Source: an uncultured Prevotellaceae bacterium
Lineage (GTDB): Bacteria > Bacteroidota > Bacteroidia > Bacteroidales > Bacteroidaceae
Direction: 5' to 3'
Length of the DNA stretch: 46,026 bases
NCBI GenBank assembly: GCA_900313235.1
Contig: OMQN01000011.1
Location: 1 to 46,026, forward strand
The notes beneath the pieces were generated by a model that worked only from the letters and a program-made list of their open reading frames with translations, was not told where the DNA came from and searched no databases. This document shows positions 8,121-16,551 of the stretch, one piece after another (positions within the stretch are counted from its first letter, which is position 1; every line of letters begins with the position of its first letter). The position numbers were made by a program, and so were the translations under genes.

Positions 8121-9278
8121 ATGAAAAAATTATTTTTTGTGCTTGCAGCTGCTATGCTGACTGTTTCTGCTTCTGCGCAGAAGACCACTATTACTTCTAA
8201 CAAGGCTGGTGATAACTGGTATGTTGGTGCTAACGTTGGTATTGCTACTCCTATTGCTAAGTTCCCCTACCAGAATGACGCTGAAGGTGCTGGCCGTCTG
8301 AAGGGCTTTGCTCCTAAACTGGGTGTTCGTGTTGGTAAGAACCTGACTACCGTATTCGGTCTGGCTTTGGATGCTGACCTCTACTTTGAGGCTTCCGACA
8401 AGTCTGCTATGAAGCAGTATACTTTCATTGACGCTATCAACGTTGACCTGTTGGGTACCTTCAACCTGAGCAATGCTTTTGCAGGTTACAAAGGTGAGCC
8501 CCGTGCTTTTGAGGTTATCGCTCTCGTAGGTGGTGGTTACAGCCACACTTATGGAGATCCCAAGTCTGGTGTTAACGCTAAGGCTGGTATTGACTTCACC
8601 TTCAATTTGGGTGCTGCCAAGAATCTGCAGCTCTATATCGAGCCCGCTATCGTAATGGGTCAGCCCATGCCCAGCTGGTCAAATCCTCTCCGCAAGGTTA
8701 ATGACAAGTGGAATGGTATTGGTCAGGTTAGCGTTGGCTTGAACAAGATTGAGCAGCTGCGCGACCAGGCCGAGATTGACGGTCTGAACGCAAAGATTAA
8801 CGAGTTGCGTGCTGACAATAAGGCTAAGGATGGTAAGATTGCTGCTGACGGCCGTACCATTGCTGACCTGAAGTCTCAGCTGGCTGCTTGCCAGGCTCGT
8901 CCTGCACAGACCATCATTGAGGAGCGCATCATCAAGGAGGTTAACGCTACGCTGCAGCCTATCGTTATCTTCGGTCAGGGTAAGACCAATGTTGATGCTG
9001 CCGGTATGGCAAGCTGTGAGATGGTTGCCAAGTATATGAAGAATCACCCCACTGCAAAGGTTAAGATTCTGGGTTACGCTTCACCCGAAGGTTCAAAGGA
9101 GATTAACGACCGTATCGCTAAGCAGCGTGCAGAGTCTGTTAAGAATGTGCTGGTTAAGAAGTACAAGATTGCTGCTGACCGCCTCGAGGCTGAGGGCCAG
9201 GGTGCTACCGACAAGCTGTCTTCTGAGAACGACTTCAACCGTGTTGCCAAGTTCATTGACCTGACAATCATGAAGTAA
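8121..9278 (+). CDS. OmpA-family outer membrane protein
   Basis: 385 aa. A signal peptide (cleavage near SASAQ, residue 20) is followed by an eight-strand beta-barrel-like region to about residue 200, then a heptad-rich coiled-coil segment (about 205-260, INELRADNKAKDGKIAADGR). The C-terminal OmpA peptidoglycan-binding domain (about 280-385) contains LGYASPEGSKEINDRIAKQR. It anchors the outer membrane to the cell wall and may act as a porin. Codon use is strikingly uniform (GCT, GGT, AAG, CTG), which implies very high expression. It is a single-gene unit with its own promoter and terminator. Confidence 0.93.
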   Translation: MKKLFFVLAAAMLTVSASAQKTTITSNKAGDNWYVGANVGIATPIAKFPYQNDAEGAGRLKGFAPKLGVRVGKNLTTVFGLALDADLYFEASDKSAMKQYTFIDAINVDLLGTFNLSNAFAGYKGEPRAFEVIALVGGGYSHTYGDPKSGVNAKAGIDFTFNLGAAKNLQLYIEPAIVMGQPMPSWSNPLRKVNDKWNGIGQVSVGLNKIEQLRDQAEIDGLNAKINELRADNKAKDGKIAADGRTIADLKSQLAACQARPAQTIIEERIIKEVNATLQPIVIFGQGKTNVDAAGMASCEMVAKYMKNHPTAKVKILGYASPEGSKEINDRIAKQRAESVKNVLVKKYKIAADRLEAEGQGATDKLSSENDFNRVAKFIDLTIMK

Positions 9279-9307
9279 GTTTAAGTTTATCAGTAAAACA
9301 TAACAAT

Positions 9308-9342
9308 AATCCCTGCAATTATCACATTGCAGGGATTTTTTC
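9308..9342 (+). terminator. Intrinsic terminator of the OmpA-family gene
   Basis: Stem AATCCCTGCAA (9308-9318) pairs with TTGCAGGGATT (9327-9337) and is followed by a T-run. Confidence 0.92.
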
Positions 9343-9348
9343 TGTCAT

Positions 9349-9383
9349 TTTGTTGGCTATTTATGGAAAATGGTGTAACTTTG
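9349..9383 (+). promoter_or_regulatory. Promoter of the ilvDBN operon
   Basis: TAACTTTG (9376-9383) followed by CACC is a good -7 box 32 nt before ilvD. For -33 there is TTTG at 9349-9352 (23-nt spacer) or TTGG at 9353-9356 (19-nt spacer). Confidence 0.7.
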
Positions 9384-9415
9384 CACCTTTAAAGATAAGA
9401 ATTAGCTAAACAAAT

Positions 9416-11218
9416 ATGAAACATCCATTGCGTAGTGCTGTGTGCACAGAAGGTAGGAGAATGGCAGGTGCCCGCGCACTGTGGGTTGCTACAGGTATGA
9501 AACACGAGCAGTTCGGTAAGCCGATTATCGCTGTTGTCAACTCATTCACGCAGTTTGTACCTGGTCATACTCATCTTCATGAGATTGGCCAAATAGTCCG
9601 TGAAGAGATAGAGAAGATGGGCTGCTATGCCGCTGAGTTTAATACCATCGCCATTGACGACGGTATTGCTATGGGGCACGATGGTATGCTCTATTCGCTG
9701 CCTTCGCGTGACATCATTGCAGATAGCGTAGAGTATATGGTCAACGCCCATAAGGCTGACGCTATGATCTGTATCTCCAACTGTGACAAGGTGACACCAG
9801 GCATGTTGATGGCTGCTATGCGTCTGAACATCCCTGCAGTATTCTGTTCGGGTGGTCCTATGGAGGCAGGTCGATGGCGTGGCGAAAATGCAGACCTTAT
9901 CACAGCCATGGTGAAAGGAGCAGACCCCAGCATAACCGATGAGGAGATGAAGGAGATTGAAAAGTGTTCATGTCCGGGCTGTGGTTCGTGCTCTGGCATG
10001 TTTACCGCTAACTCCATGAACTCGTTGACTGAGGCTATCGGACTGTCTTTACCCGGCAATGGTACAATCCTTGCTACCCATACCAATCGTATAGAACTGT
10101 TTAAGCAAGCTGCCCGCCAAATTGTGAAGAATGCGTTGGCCTACTACGAGGATGGCGACGAGAGTGTACTGCCCCGTAACATTGCAACACGCAAGGCCTT
10201 CCTCAACGCTATGACGCTTGATATTGCGATGGGTGGCTCTACCAATACCGTGCTCCACCTGCTGGCTGTTGCTCAGGAGGCAGGTGCAGACTTTACCATG
10301 CAGGATATCGACCAGCTGAGTCGTAAGACACCTTGTCTGTGCAAGTTGGCTCCTAATACACAGAAATATAGCGTGCAGGAGTGTGGACGAGCAGGTGGTA
10401 TTCTCGGTATTCTTAACGAATTGAACAAAGGTGGCCTCATTGACGGTTCTGCTCCCCGTGTGGACGGTATGAAGCTCGCTGAAGCCATGATGAAATATGA
10501 TATTACTAGTAGCTCGAGTAACTCCAGTAGTACTAGTATTTATTATTCAGCGCCAGGTAATCGGTTCTCTACGAAGATGGGGTCGCAGTCTGAACGATAC
10601 GAGACACTCGACACCGACCGTGCCAATGGTTGTATTCGTGACATCGAGCATGCATACACAAAGGATGGCGGTCTGGCTGTGCTCTTTGGCAACATTGCGC
10701 AGGACGGCTGTGTAGTTAAGACGGCTGGTGTTGACGAGTCGTTGTGGCACTTTGAGGGCCCTGCAGTGGTCTTCGACTCTCAGGAAGATGCCTGCGAGGG
10801 CATTCTGGGGGGGAAAGTCAAGAAGGGCGACTGCGTGGTGATTACCCATGAGGGACCGAAGGGCGGCCCAGGTATGCAGGAGATGTTATATCCCACCTCT
10901 TATATAAAGAGTATGCACATGGGCAAGGAGTGTGCCTTGATTACTGACGGCCGTTTCTCTGGTGGTACCAGTGGACTGAGTATTGGACACATCTCGCCAG
11001 AGGCTGCTTCAGGTGGTAACATCGGTAAGATTGTGGATGGTGACATCATCGAGATTGACATTCCTAACCGCTCTATCAATGTAAAGCTGAGCGATGCCGA
11101 ACTGGCCGCAAGACCGCAACAGCCACTGAAGCGTAACCGCGTGGTAACAAAGGCTTTGCGCGCATATGCTCAAAGTGTTTCTTCTGCTGATAAGGGCGGT
11201 GTAAGAATCATTGACTAG
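9416..11218 (+). CDS. ilvD: Dihydroxy-acid dehydratase
   Basis: Iron-sulfur enzyme that dehydrates 2,3-dihydroxy-isovalerate and -methylvalerate to the 2-oxo acids of valine and isoleucine. Cluster cysteines are visible in [13 protein letters not shown] (about residues 118-130) and [20 protein letters not shown] (about 183-202). The C-terminal domain has [20 protein letters not shown]. Length (600 aa) is normal. Odd feature: around residues 362-377 the usual linker is replaced by a Ser/Asn/Thr-only stretch ([12 protein letters not shown]) encoded by an ACTAGT-rich short repeat. The stop codon TAG also lies in a GACTAGTAA repeat. Confidence 0.97.
   Translation: MKHPLRSAVCTEGRRMAGARALWVATGMKHEQFGKPIIAVVNSFTQFVPGHTHLHEIGQIVREEIEKMGCYAAEFNTIAIDDGIAMGHDGMLYSLPSRDIIADSVEYMVNAHKADAMICISNCDKVTPGMLMAAMRLNIPAVFCSGGPMEAGRWRGENADLITAMVKGADPSITDEEMKEIEKCSCPGCGSCSGMFTANSMNSLTEAIGLSLPGNGTILATHTNRIELFKQAARQIVKNALAYYEDGDESVLPRNIATRKAFLNAMTLDIAMGGSTNTVLHLLAVAQEAGADFTMQDIDQLSRKTPCLCKLAPNTQKYSVQECGRAGGILGILNELNKGGLIDGSAPRVDGMKLAEAMMKYDITSSSSNSSSTSIYYSAPGNRFSTKMGSQSERYETLDTDRANGCIRDIEHAYTKDGGLAVLFGNIAQDGCVVKTAGVDESLWHFEGPAVVFDSQEDACEGILGGKVKKGDCVVITHEGPKGGPGMQEMLYPTSYIKSMHMGKECALITDGRFSGGTSGLSIGHISPEAASGGNIGKIVDGDIIEIDIPNRSINVKLSDAELAARPQQPLKRNRVVTKALRAYAQSVSSADKGGVRIID
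10502..10545. repeat. ACTAGT-type repeat inside ilvD
   Basis: Low-complexity run of ACTAGT/AGTAGT/AGTAACTCC units in frame within ilvD. It resembles the ACTAGTA repeat that follows the same gene. Confidence 0.75.
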
Positions 11219-11239
11219 TAAGACTAGTATGACTAGATA
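11213..11239. repeat. Three 9-bp repeats in the ilvD-ilvB spacer
   Basis: GACTAGTAA, GACTAGTAT and GACTAGATA in tandem. The first unit contains the ilvD stop codon TAG. Confidence 0.85.
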
Positions 11240-11258
11240 AACAAGAGTATTAAGAAAT

Positions 11259-12965
11259 ATGCTGAAAGATAGAATAACAGGAGCGAAAGCGCTGATGCGA
11301 GCCTTGCAGGCTGAAGGTGTGAAGACCATCTTCGGATACCCAGGAGGCAGTATCATGCCCGTTTACGATGCGCTGTTCGACTACACACGAGGTGAGAAAA
11401 AATGTTTTGACCATATTCTTGTTCGTCATGAACAGGGAGCAACTCATGCTGCTGAGGGTTATGCCCGCGTAAGTGGTGAGGTGGGTGTCGCATTAGTAAC
11501 CAGCGGTCCTGGTGTGACTAATACTCTGACAGGCATTGCTGATGCGATGCTTGATTCTACCCCTATTGTCGTCATTGCCGGACAGGTGCCCATCGCCGCG
11601 TTAGGTACAGATGCCTTCCAGGAGGTTGACCTTGTAGGTGTGTCGCAACCTATCTCCAAGTGGAGCTACCAGATACGCCGTGCCGAGGATGTCGCATGGG
11701 CTGTCAGTCGTGCATTCTTTATTGCCCGTAGTGGTCGCCCAGGGCCTGTTGTCCTTGACTTTGCCAAGAACGCACAGGTAGAGGAGATTGACTGGGAACC
11801 TAAGAAGGTAGACTTCATTCGTTCCTATGTGCCTTATCCCAAACTCGACAACGATGCCGTTCGTCGTGCAGCAGACCTGATTAATCATGCAAAGCGTCCA
11901 CTGGCACTGGTAGGGCAGGGCGTAGAATTGGGTAATGCCCAGGAAGAGTTGAAGGCCTTTCTTGAGAAGGCAGATATCCCTTCCGGTCGTACGATGCTGG
12001 GACTCTCTGCATTGCCTTCCAATCATCCGCTGAATGTCGGCATGCTGGGTATGCACGGCAACTACGCTGTCAACCTGAAGGAGCAGGAGTGTGACGTGCT
12101 GATAGCTATCGGTATGCGTTTCTCCGATCGCGTGACAGGCAACCTGAAAACCTACGCCAAGCAAGCCAAGGTAATCCATTTGGATATTGACCGCAGTGAG
12201 ATTGACAAGAATGTGAAGACTCATGTGGCTGTGGTAGCCGACTGTAAGGAATCGTTACCAGCCCTCACTGCACTGATTGATAAGAATAACCATCAGGAGT
12301 GGCGCGACTCATTCAAGGAACTTGACGAGAAGGAGCGCACCAAGGTTATCGAACCGGCCATTCATCCCCAGCAGGGTCCTCTGTTGATGGGCGAGATTGT
12401 ACATGCCGTTGCTGAGCAGGCTCCCGATGGTTCTGTGCTTGTTACTGACGTCGGTCAGAATCAACTTTTTGCTACCCGTTATTTCAAATACACTCAGAAG
12501 CGCAGTATCTGTACCAGTGGTGGCTTGGGAACGATGGGTTACGGCATGCCTGCCGCCATTGGTGCCACTTTTGCTACTGACCGCACTGTCTGCTGCTTCA
12601 TGGGCGATGGCGGCTTCCAGATGAATATCCAGGAGTTGGGTACCATCATGGAACAGCAGGCTCCCGTGAAGATGATTCTGCTGAACAACCACTATCTGGG
12701 CAATGTGCGCCAGTGGCAGGATATGTTCTGGATGAAGCGCAAGTCGTTCACCAAGATGCTCAACCCGTGTTACGATTCCATCGCACAGGGCTATGGCATC
12801 CCGTATCAGGCAGTTACGGACCGCAAAGACTTGGCGTCTGCTATTGAGAAGATGCTTAACACCAAGGGACCATACATCCTTGAGTGTGCCATCAAGGAGG
12901 AAGACAATGTGTTGCCGATGACGCCTCCAGGTATGAATGTCAATGAGATGATGTTAGAGATTTAA
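11259..12965 (+). CDS. ilvB: Acetolactate synthase, large (catalytic) subunit
   Basis: TPP- and FAD-dependent enzyme that condenses pyruvate with pyruvate or 2-oxobutyrate, the committed step of branched-chain amino acid synthesis. The catalytic Glu is E58 in VRHEQGATHAAEGYAR. The TPP/Mg motif GDGGFQMNIQELGT is at about residues 449-462, and VTSGPGVTNTLTGIADA is the usual N-domain motif. 568 aa, normal. It sits between ilvD and the small subunit gene, whose start is 3 nt after its stop. Confidence 0.97.
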   Translation: MLKDRITGAKALMRALQAEGVKTIFGYPGGSIMPVYDALFDYTRGEKKCFDHILVRHEQGATHAAEGYARVSGEVGVALVTSGPGVTNTLTGIADAMLDSTPIVVIAGQVPIAALGTDAFQEVDLVGVSQPISKWSYQIRRAEDVAWAVSRAFFIARSGRPGPVVLDFAKNAQVEEIDWEPKKVDFIRSYVPYPKLDNDAVRRAADLINHAKRPLALVGQGVELGNAQEELKAFLEKADIPSGRTMLGLSALPSNHPLNVGMLGMHGNYAVNLKEQECDVLIAIGMRFSDRVTGNLKTYAKQAKVIHLDIDRSEIDKNVKTHVAVVADCKESLPALTALIDKNNHQEWRDSFKELDEKERTKVIEPAIHPQQGPLLMGEIVHAVAEQAPDGSVLVTDVGQNQLFATRYFKYTQKRSICTSGGLGTMGYGMPAAIGATFATDRTVCCFMGDGGFQMNIQELGTIMEQQAPVKMILLNNHYLGNVRQWQDMFWMKRKSFTKMLNPCYDSIAQGYGIPYQAVTDRKDLASAIEKMLNTKGPYILECAIKEEDNVLPMTPPGMNVNEMMLEI

Positions 12966-12968
12966 GTT

Positions 12969-13517
12969 ATGGAAGATAAGAAACTATATACCTTGTTAGT
13001 CTATTCGGAGAACGTAGCAGGTATTCTGAATCAGATTACCGCTGTGTTCACCCGTCGTCAGGTGAATATCGAGAGTCTGAACGTGTCGGCATCCAGCATA
13101 CCAGGTGTGCATAAGTACACCATTACGGCTTGGAGTCATGAAGAACAGATAGTGAACATCACCCGTCAGATAGAGAAAAAGATAGATGTTGTCAAGGCTA
13201 ACTATTTCACTGATGACCAGTTGTTTATCCGTGAGACGGGCCTCTATAAACTTGCTACCGAACTGGTGATGAAGAATCCGGAGATTTCGCGTACCATTCG
13301 TAAGTTTGATGCCAGCATCACCGAGGTGAACCCCACGTATGTCATTGTGATGAAATATGGTGTTACCGATGATATCATTGAGCTGTTCCGAGCCCTCGAC
13401 AAGTTCGGGTGTGTGCTACAATATACCCGCAGTGGCCGTATTGCTGTTACTCGTGGCATGCAGGAGCAGGTCAGCGAGTTCTTAGAGCAGCGTGAAAAGA
13501 AGAAGGGTGAAGAGTGA
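12969..13517 (+). CDS. ilvN: Acetolactate synthase, small (regulatory) subunit
   Basis: 182 aa. An N-terminal ACT domain (about residues 4-78, YTLLVYSENVAGILNQITAV) would bind valine for feedback inhibition, and a C-terminal ALS_ss_C-like domain follows. Could equally be named ilvH. Last gene of the ilvDBN run; a strong terminator follows. Confidence 0.95.
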   Translation: MEDKKLYTLLVYSENVAGILNQITAVFTRRQVNIESLNVSASSIPGVHKYTITAWSHEEQIVNITRQIEKKIDVVKANYFTDDQLFIRETGLYKLATELVMKNPEISRTIRKFDASITEVNPTYVIVMKYGVTDDIIELFRALDKFGCVLQYTRSGRIAVTRGMQEQVSEFLEQREKKKGEE

Positions 13518-13533
13518 ATGATGATGAGTGAAA

Positions 13534-13576
13534 AACTAAGAGGCTTACCATAACGGTAAGCCTCTTAGTTTAATTA
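13534..13576. terminator. Bidirectional terminator between ilvN and the LruC gene
   Basis: A 16-bp perfect stem, AACTAAGAGGCTTACC (13534-13549) with its complement (13555-13570), and a 5-nt loop. It separates two convergent genes. Confidence 0.93.
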
Positions 13577-13587
13577 TACGGTTTTTC

Positions 13588-15417
13588 TTATTTGTTGTAC
13601 ACCTTTCCATCCACAGGTTTTGTGTACCAATCGGTTGATAGCACAGGATTTTGTCCCCAATTGTTGAACTCCATATATGCGTCCTTGATACATACTTTCT
13701 CCAACGGATATTGGAAATCGTTAGGAACCATGATGCCATGAGGATCCTCACCTTGCTTGGAAATGTGTCTTTCCAAATTCTTAGTTTTGTTGAAAATGTA
13801 TGGCTGTGTATTGGGATCAGCCAGGCTAAACGTTTTTTGTACGATCTTCGTCACAGTGATGGGCTTCAGCTTGTTAGCATTCTTTTCGGTGTTGATGAAC
13901 TCGTTGGTCAGTCCGAATAGACTGTGAATTTCTGCGTCGTCCGTAACGCTACCGCTGTTGATGTTCTTTACATATAGTTCGTCACGCGCACCACATGCAA
14001 TAATAGAGTATTCAACGGTCGTATTGTTCTTGCGGGTAGCCTTAATGACAACGTCATTCATGTCGTAGTCGCCATTCTCGGTGTCTTCGAAGCAATAGGT
14101 GAAGACGTTCCCGTCGGGTTCGGGGAATGCAATGATGCCCTCAATACCACCTTCAACTTCCATTAGTATTTCGTTGAAATCCGTATCAGCTCCAGTTTCG
14201 AAGCACAATACCAAATGATTGTCAATAGTCATCCATGCACCACGAGGCTCACCATTGGCAAGCTTATATTGGGCAACTCCTAACATTCCGTAAGAGTTGA
14301 TGTGCTCGTTCATTCGTCCATCCAAATAGAATTCACCATTCTTACCCTTGCCCTTTTCTTGATAGTCTGTTTTTGAACGTACCATGAAGCCAATCTTATA
14401 ACCTTTGGGGAAGTTGAACGTACCAACTGTCTCACCAATAGTGGGTATACCATCGCCCCAATATATCAGCGCATAAGAATGGCGTTTACCTAACACTTTG
14501 TCCTCTTGGTTGTTATAGTATTGATTGAAGGGGATAGCCTTGTACTTAGGCAGATTCTTGATGTATGCAACAGGGTCACTGCCAAGATCCTCTTCTTTAA
14601 AATAATAGTAGTAAAGATCGCAGTTATAGACCTCGGGTCCCCATCCTGGTGCACCGTCCTGTTTGTAGAAAGGAGAGATGATAATCGGCTCATAACCAGT
14701 TGAGATGGGGTATGATTTCTCGTTGTAGAAACCGCTGGCTTTTACGAACTTCAGGTTCTCTCCCTTTTGTGGGAAATAGGACATTACTATCTCTTTCATG
14801 TCTTTCAGAGTCTGCTCGTTGTAAACTACGGGAGTCATTTTCATCTGCTGATAACTTTCCTCGCTCATGTCGTAGAGCAATTCACCAGGAATCCATCCAC
14901 GTTCGTTGGCATACGAGGGGATAGCTGCAGCCAGCTTAAATTCGCCAGTTGGCAGAACAAGACCATCTTCCAAGGGACCACGTCTAGCACTCTTTTGAGC
15001 CGTTGTCTCAAACGATACAGTGTTACCATTAATCTTTCTGACAGCATAGTTGTCATCAGAAATGAAGGCAACGTATAGGCCGATGTTGTTGCTGGGTGCG
15101 TCGTAACGCAGAGTTACTTGAGTATTACCGTTCAGTTCCGTCTCGTTGAGCACGCTCATAGCGGTATACGTGTCACCATCCTCACGCACACCTTGGGTAA
15201 TAGCCAGTACCTGAACTTTCTTTACGGTCGAATTAGCTTTGATGACCACATCGTCTGTTGTTGTAGAACTCCATGTGTGGTTCGGAGCAAACTGAACGCC
15301 AAATACACTTTCAGCGTGCTTAGTTTGCTCATCGGACAGGGCACTAAAATCCATGTCTTTTGAACAACTAGTAAACACTAGTGCCATCCATGCTGCACAA
15401 ATAATAACCTTTTTCAT
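13588..15417 (-). CDS. LruC-domain (DUF4842) lipoprotein
   Basis: 609 aa surface or periplasmic lipoprotein. The signal peptide ends in a lipobox with Cys18 (LVFTSCSKD). The C-terminal 180 residues match the LruC/DUF4842 domain: the acidic repeat-like motif DTENGDYDMNDVVIKA (about residue 450) and a closing block with YPLEKVCIKDAYMEFNNWG. The middle region has a DUF4114-like pattern (FMVRSKTDYQEKGKGKN). The role is not known; such proteins are thought to be exposed on the cell surface. It is transcribed against its neighbours and separates ilvDBN from the thioesterase and ilvC. Confidence 0.85.
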   Translation of the reverse strand: MKKVIICAAWMALVFTSCSKDMDFSALSDEQTKHAESVFGVQFAPNHTWSSTTTDDVVIKANSTVKKVQVLAITQGVREDGDTYTAMSVLNETELNGNTQVTLRYDAPSNNIGLYVAFISDDNYAVRKINGNTVSFETTAQKSARRGPLEDGLVLPTGEFKLAAAIPSYANERGWIPGELLYDMSEESYQQMKMTPVVYNEQTLKDMKEIVMSYFPQKGENLKFVKASGFYNEKSYPISTGYEPIIISPFYKQDGAPGWGPEVYNCDLYYYYFKEEDLGSDPVAYIKNLPKYKAIPFNQYYNNQEDKVLGKRHSYALIYWGDGIPTIGETVGTFNFPKGYKIGFMVRSKTDYQEKGKGKNGEFYLDGRMNEHINSYGMLGVAQYKLANGEPRGAWMTIDNHLVLCFETGADTDFNEILMEVEGGIEGIIAFPEPDGNVFTYCFEDTENGDYDMNDVVIKATRKNNTTVEYSIIACGARDELYVKNINSGSVTDDAEIHSLFGLTNEFINTEKNANKLKPITVTKIVQKTFSLADPNTQPYIFNKTKNLERHISKQGEDPHGIMVPNDFQYPLEKVCIKDAYMEFNNWGQNPVLSTDWYTKPVDGKVYNK

Positions 15418-15488
15418 CTTACAAAATATAATATGTGATTTCTAATGAATTTTTTATGTAGAATACTGATTGAATGTATTATTGTCTG

Positions 15489-15496
15489 CAAAGATA
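15489..15496 (-). promoter_or_regulatory. -7 element of the LruC gene
   Basis: Minus strand reads TATCTTTG followed by CAG, about 72 nt upstream of the start codon. No good -33 box at the expected distance. Confidence 0.6.
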
Positions 15497-15559
15497 TATA
15501 AATTATCGATAATATATAATGTACGTGTGAAGAAATTATTGTTATTTAACAATTGTAAC

Positions 15560-15590
15560 TTGGTCGGTAACAATATTCTGTTTACTTTTG
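15560..15590 (+). promoter_or_regulatory. Promoter of the acyl-ACP thioesterase gene
   Basis: TTGG (15560-15563), 19 nt, then TACTTTTG (15583-15590) followed by CA. It lies 20 nt before the ATG at 15611, which supports that start over longer readings of the frame. Confidence 0.7.
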
Positions 15591-15610
15591 CATTCACAAA
15601 ATCGATATTC

Positions 15611-16375
15611 ATGGATAAAGTAGGACGTTACGAATTTTTGGCAGAGCCTTTCCACTGTGATTTTAGTGGCAGGCTTTTTATGGGACATCTGGGCAACCAC
15701 ATGCTTAATGCTGCAGATTTCCACTCCTCAGCTCGCGGCTTCGGAATGAAGTATCTGATGACCATCAAGCGCTCGTGGGTACTCTCACGACTGGCCATCG
15801 AAATGACGGAGATGCCGCAGCAGTATACTAAGTTCAATGTCGAGACGTGGGTAGAAAGTGCCATGCGCTATTTCACCTCGCGAAATTTCGCTGTGGTGGG
15901 AACTCCCTCTGACCCCTCCCAAGGAGAGGAACCGCGAATCTATGGCTATGGACGCTCTATATGGGCTATGATAGACACCGAGACGCGCCAGCCTACGGAC
16001 ATCTTCAGCATTGACAATGGAGCCATCAACAACTGGATTGTCGACGACAAGGCTTGTCCTATTGACAAGGGTGGGCGAGTGAAGATGACAGATATGGCCC
16101 AACTGGTACGCACCATTGATACCTTTTATAATGATGTAGACATTAATGGACATATCAACTCAGTCAAGTACATCGAGCATGTTCTCGACCTGTGGCCCAT
16201 TGATTGGTATAAAGAGCACCAGATTAAGCGTTTCGAGATTGCTTACGTGGCAGAGGCGCATGCTGGTGATCGGCTTTCGTTCTATCGTGAGGAGACTGCT
16301 GATGGCGAGTTCTGCGTACGCATCGTGAAGAATGACGATGTCGAAGTGGTAAGAAGTAAGGTTAAATTCGTATAA
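15611..16375 (+). CDS. Acyl-ACP thioesterase
   Basis: 254 aa if it starts at the ATG at 15611 (MDKVGRYEFLAEPFHCDFSG); the open frame runs further upstream but only through promoter DNA. It hydrolyses acyl-acyl carrier protein to release fatty acids. It has the double hot-dog layout of the FatA/FatB family, with the catalytic Asn/His region YNDVDINGHINSVKYIEHVLD in the second half. The position next to ilvC is usual in Bacteroidales and suggests a link to branched-chain acyl supply. Odd: about ten extra residues (PSDPSQGEEPR) near residue 100 are encoded by a REP-like palindrome. Confidence 0.9.
   Translation: MDKVGRYEFLAEPFHCDFSGRLFMGHLGNHMLNAADFHSSARGFGMKYLMTIKRSWVLSRLAIEMTEMPQQYTKFNVETWVESAMRYFTSRNFAVVGTPSDPSQGEEPRIYGYGRSIWAMIDTETRQPTDIFSIDNGAINNWIVDDKACPIDKGGRVKMTDMAQLVRTIDTFYNDVDINGHINSVKYIEHVLDLWPIDWYKEHQIKRFEIAYVAEAHAGDRLSFYREETADGEFCVRIVKNDDVEVVRSKVKFV
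15902..15935. repeat. REP-like palindrome inside the thioesterase gene
   Basis: CCCCTCCCAAGGAGAGG-type inverted repeat (15913-15929) in frame within the coding sequence. It resembles the C-rich/G-rich palindrome at 40465-40487. Confidence 0.6.
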
Positions 16376-16388
16376 AATTGAAAGAATA

Positions 16389-16420
16389 TTTGGTCATTTG
16401 TCGTCAAATTGTTATCTTTG
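16389..16420 (+). promoter_or_regulatory. Promoter of ilvC
   Basis: TTTG (16389-16392), 20 nt, then TATCTTTG (16413-16420) followed by CAG. The resulting 5' leader is about 125 nt, the longest clear leader in the ilv region. Confidence 0.75.
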
Positions 16421-16440
16421 CAGCTGATTTTATTAGTTAA

Positions 16441-16510
16441 GTCTCTCGTCGTACTCTCGTGTAGAGTAGGAGTGAACCAATAAAACGACGGTTCTCGTGT
16501 AGGGCTGGCA
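16441..16510 (+). promoter_or_regulatory. Possible structured leader RNA of ilvC
   Basis: An outer stem CGTCGT (16447-16452)/ACGACG (16485-16490) encloses a hairpin ACTCT-CGTGT-AGAGT (16453-16467). The loop motif TCTCGTGTAG recurs at 16492-16501. No leader peptide with branched-chain codons is present and I recognise no known riboswitch class. Confidence 0.4.
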
Positions 16511-16551
16511 AGGTCACAGAGATATGTATAACACTAAAACATAATACAATT

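Noticed and set aside
10497-10560. Frameshift in ilvD at the Ser-rich segment
   Set aside because: Conserved motifs on both sides are in the same frame and the total length is normal.
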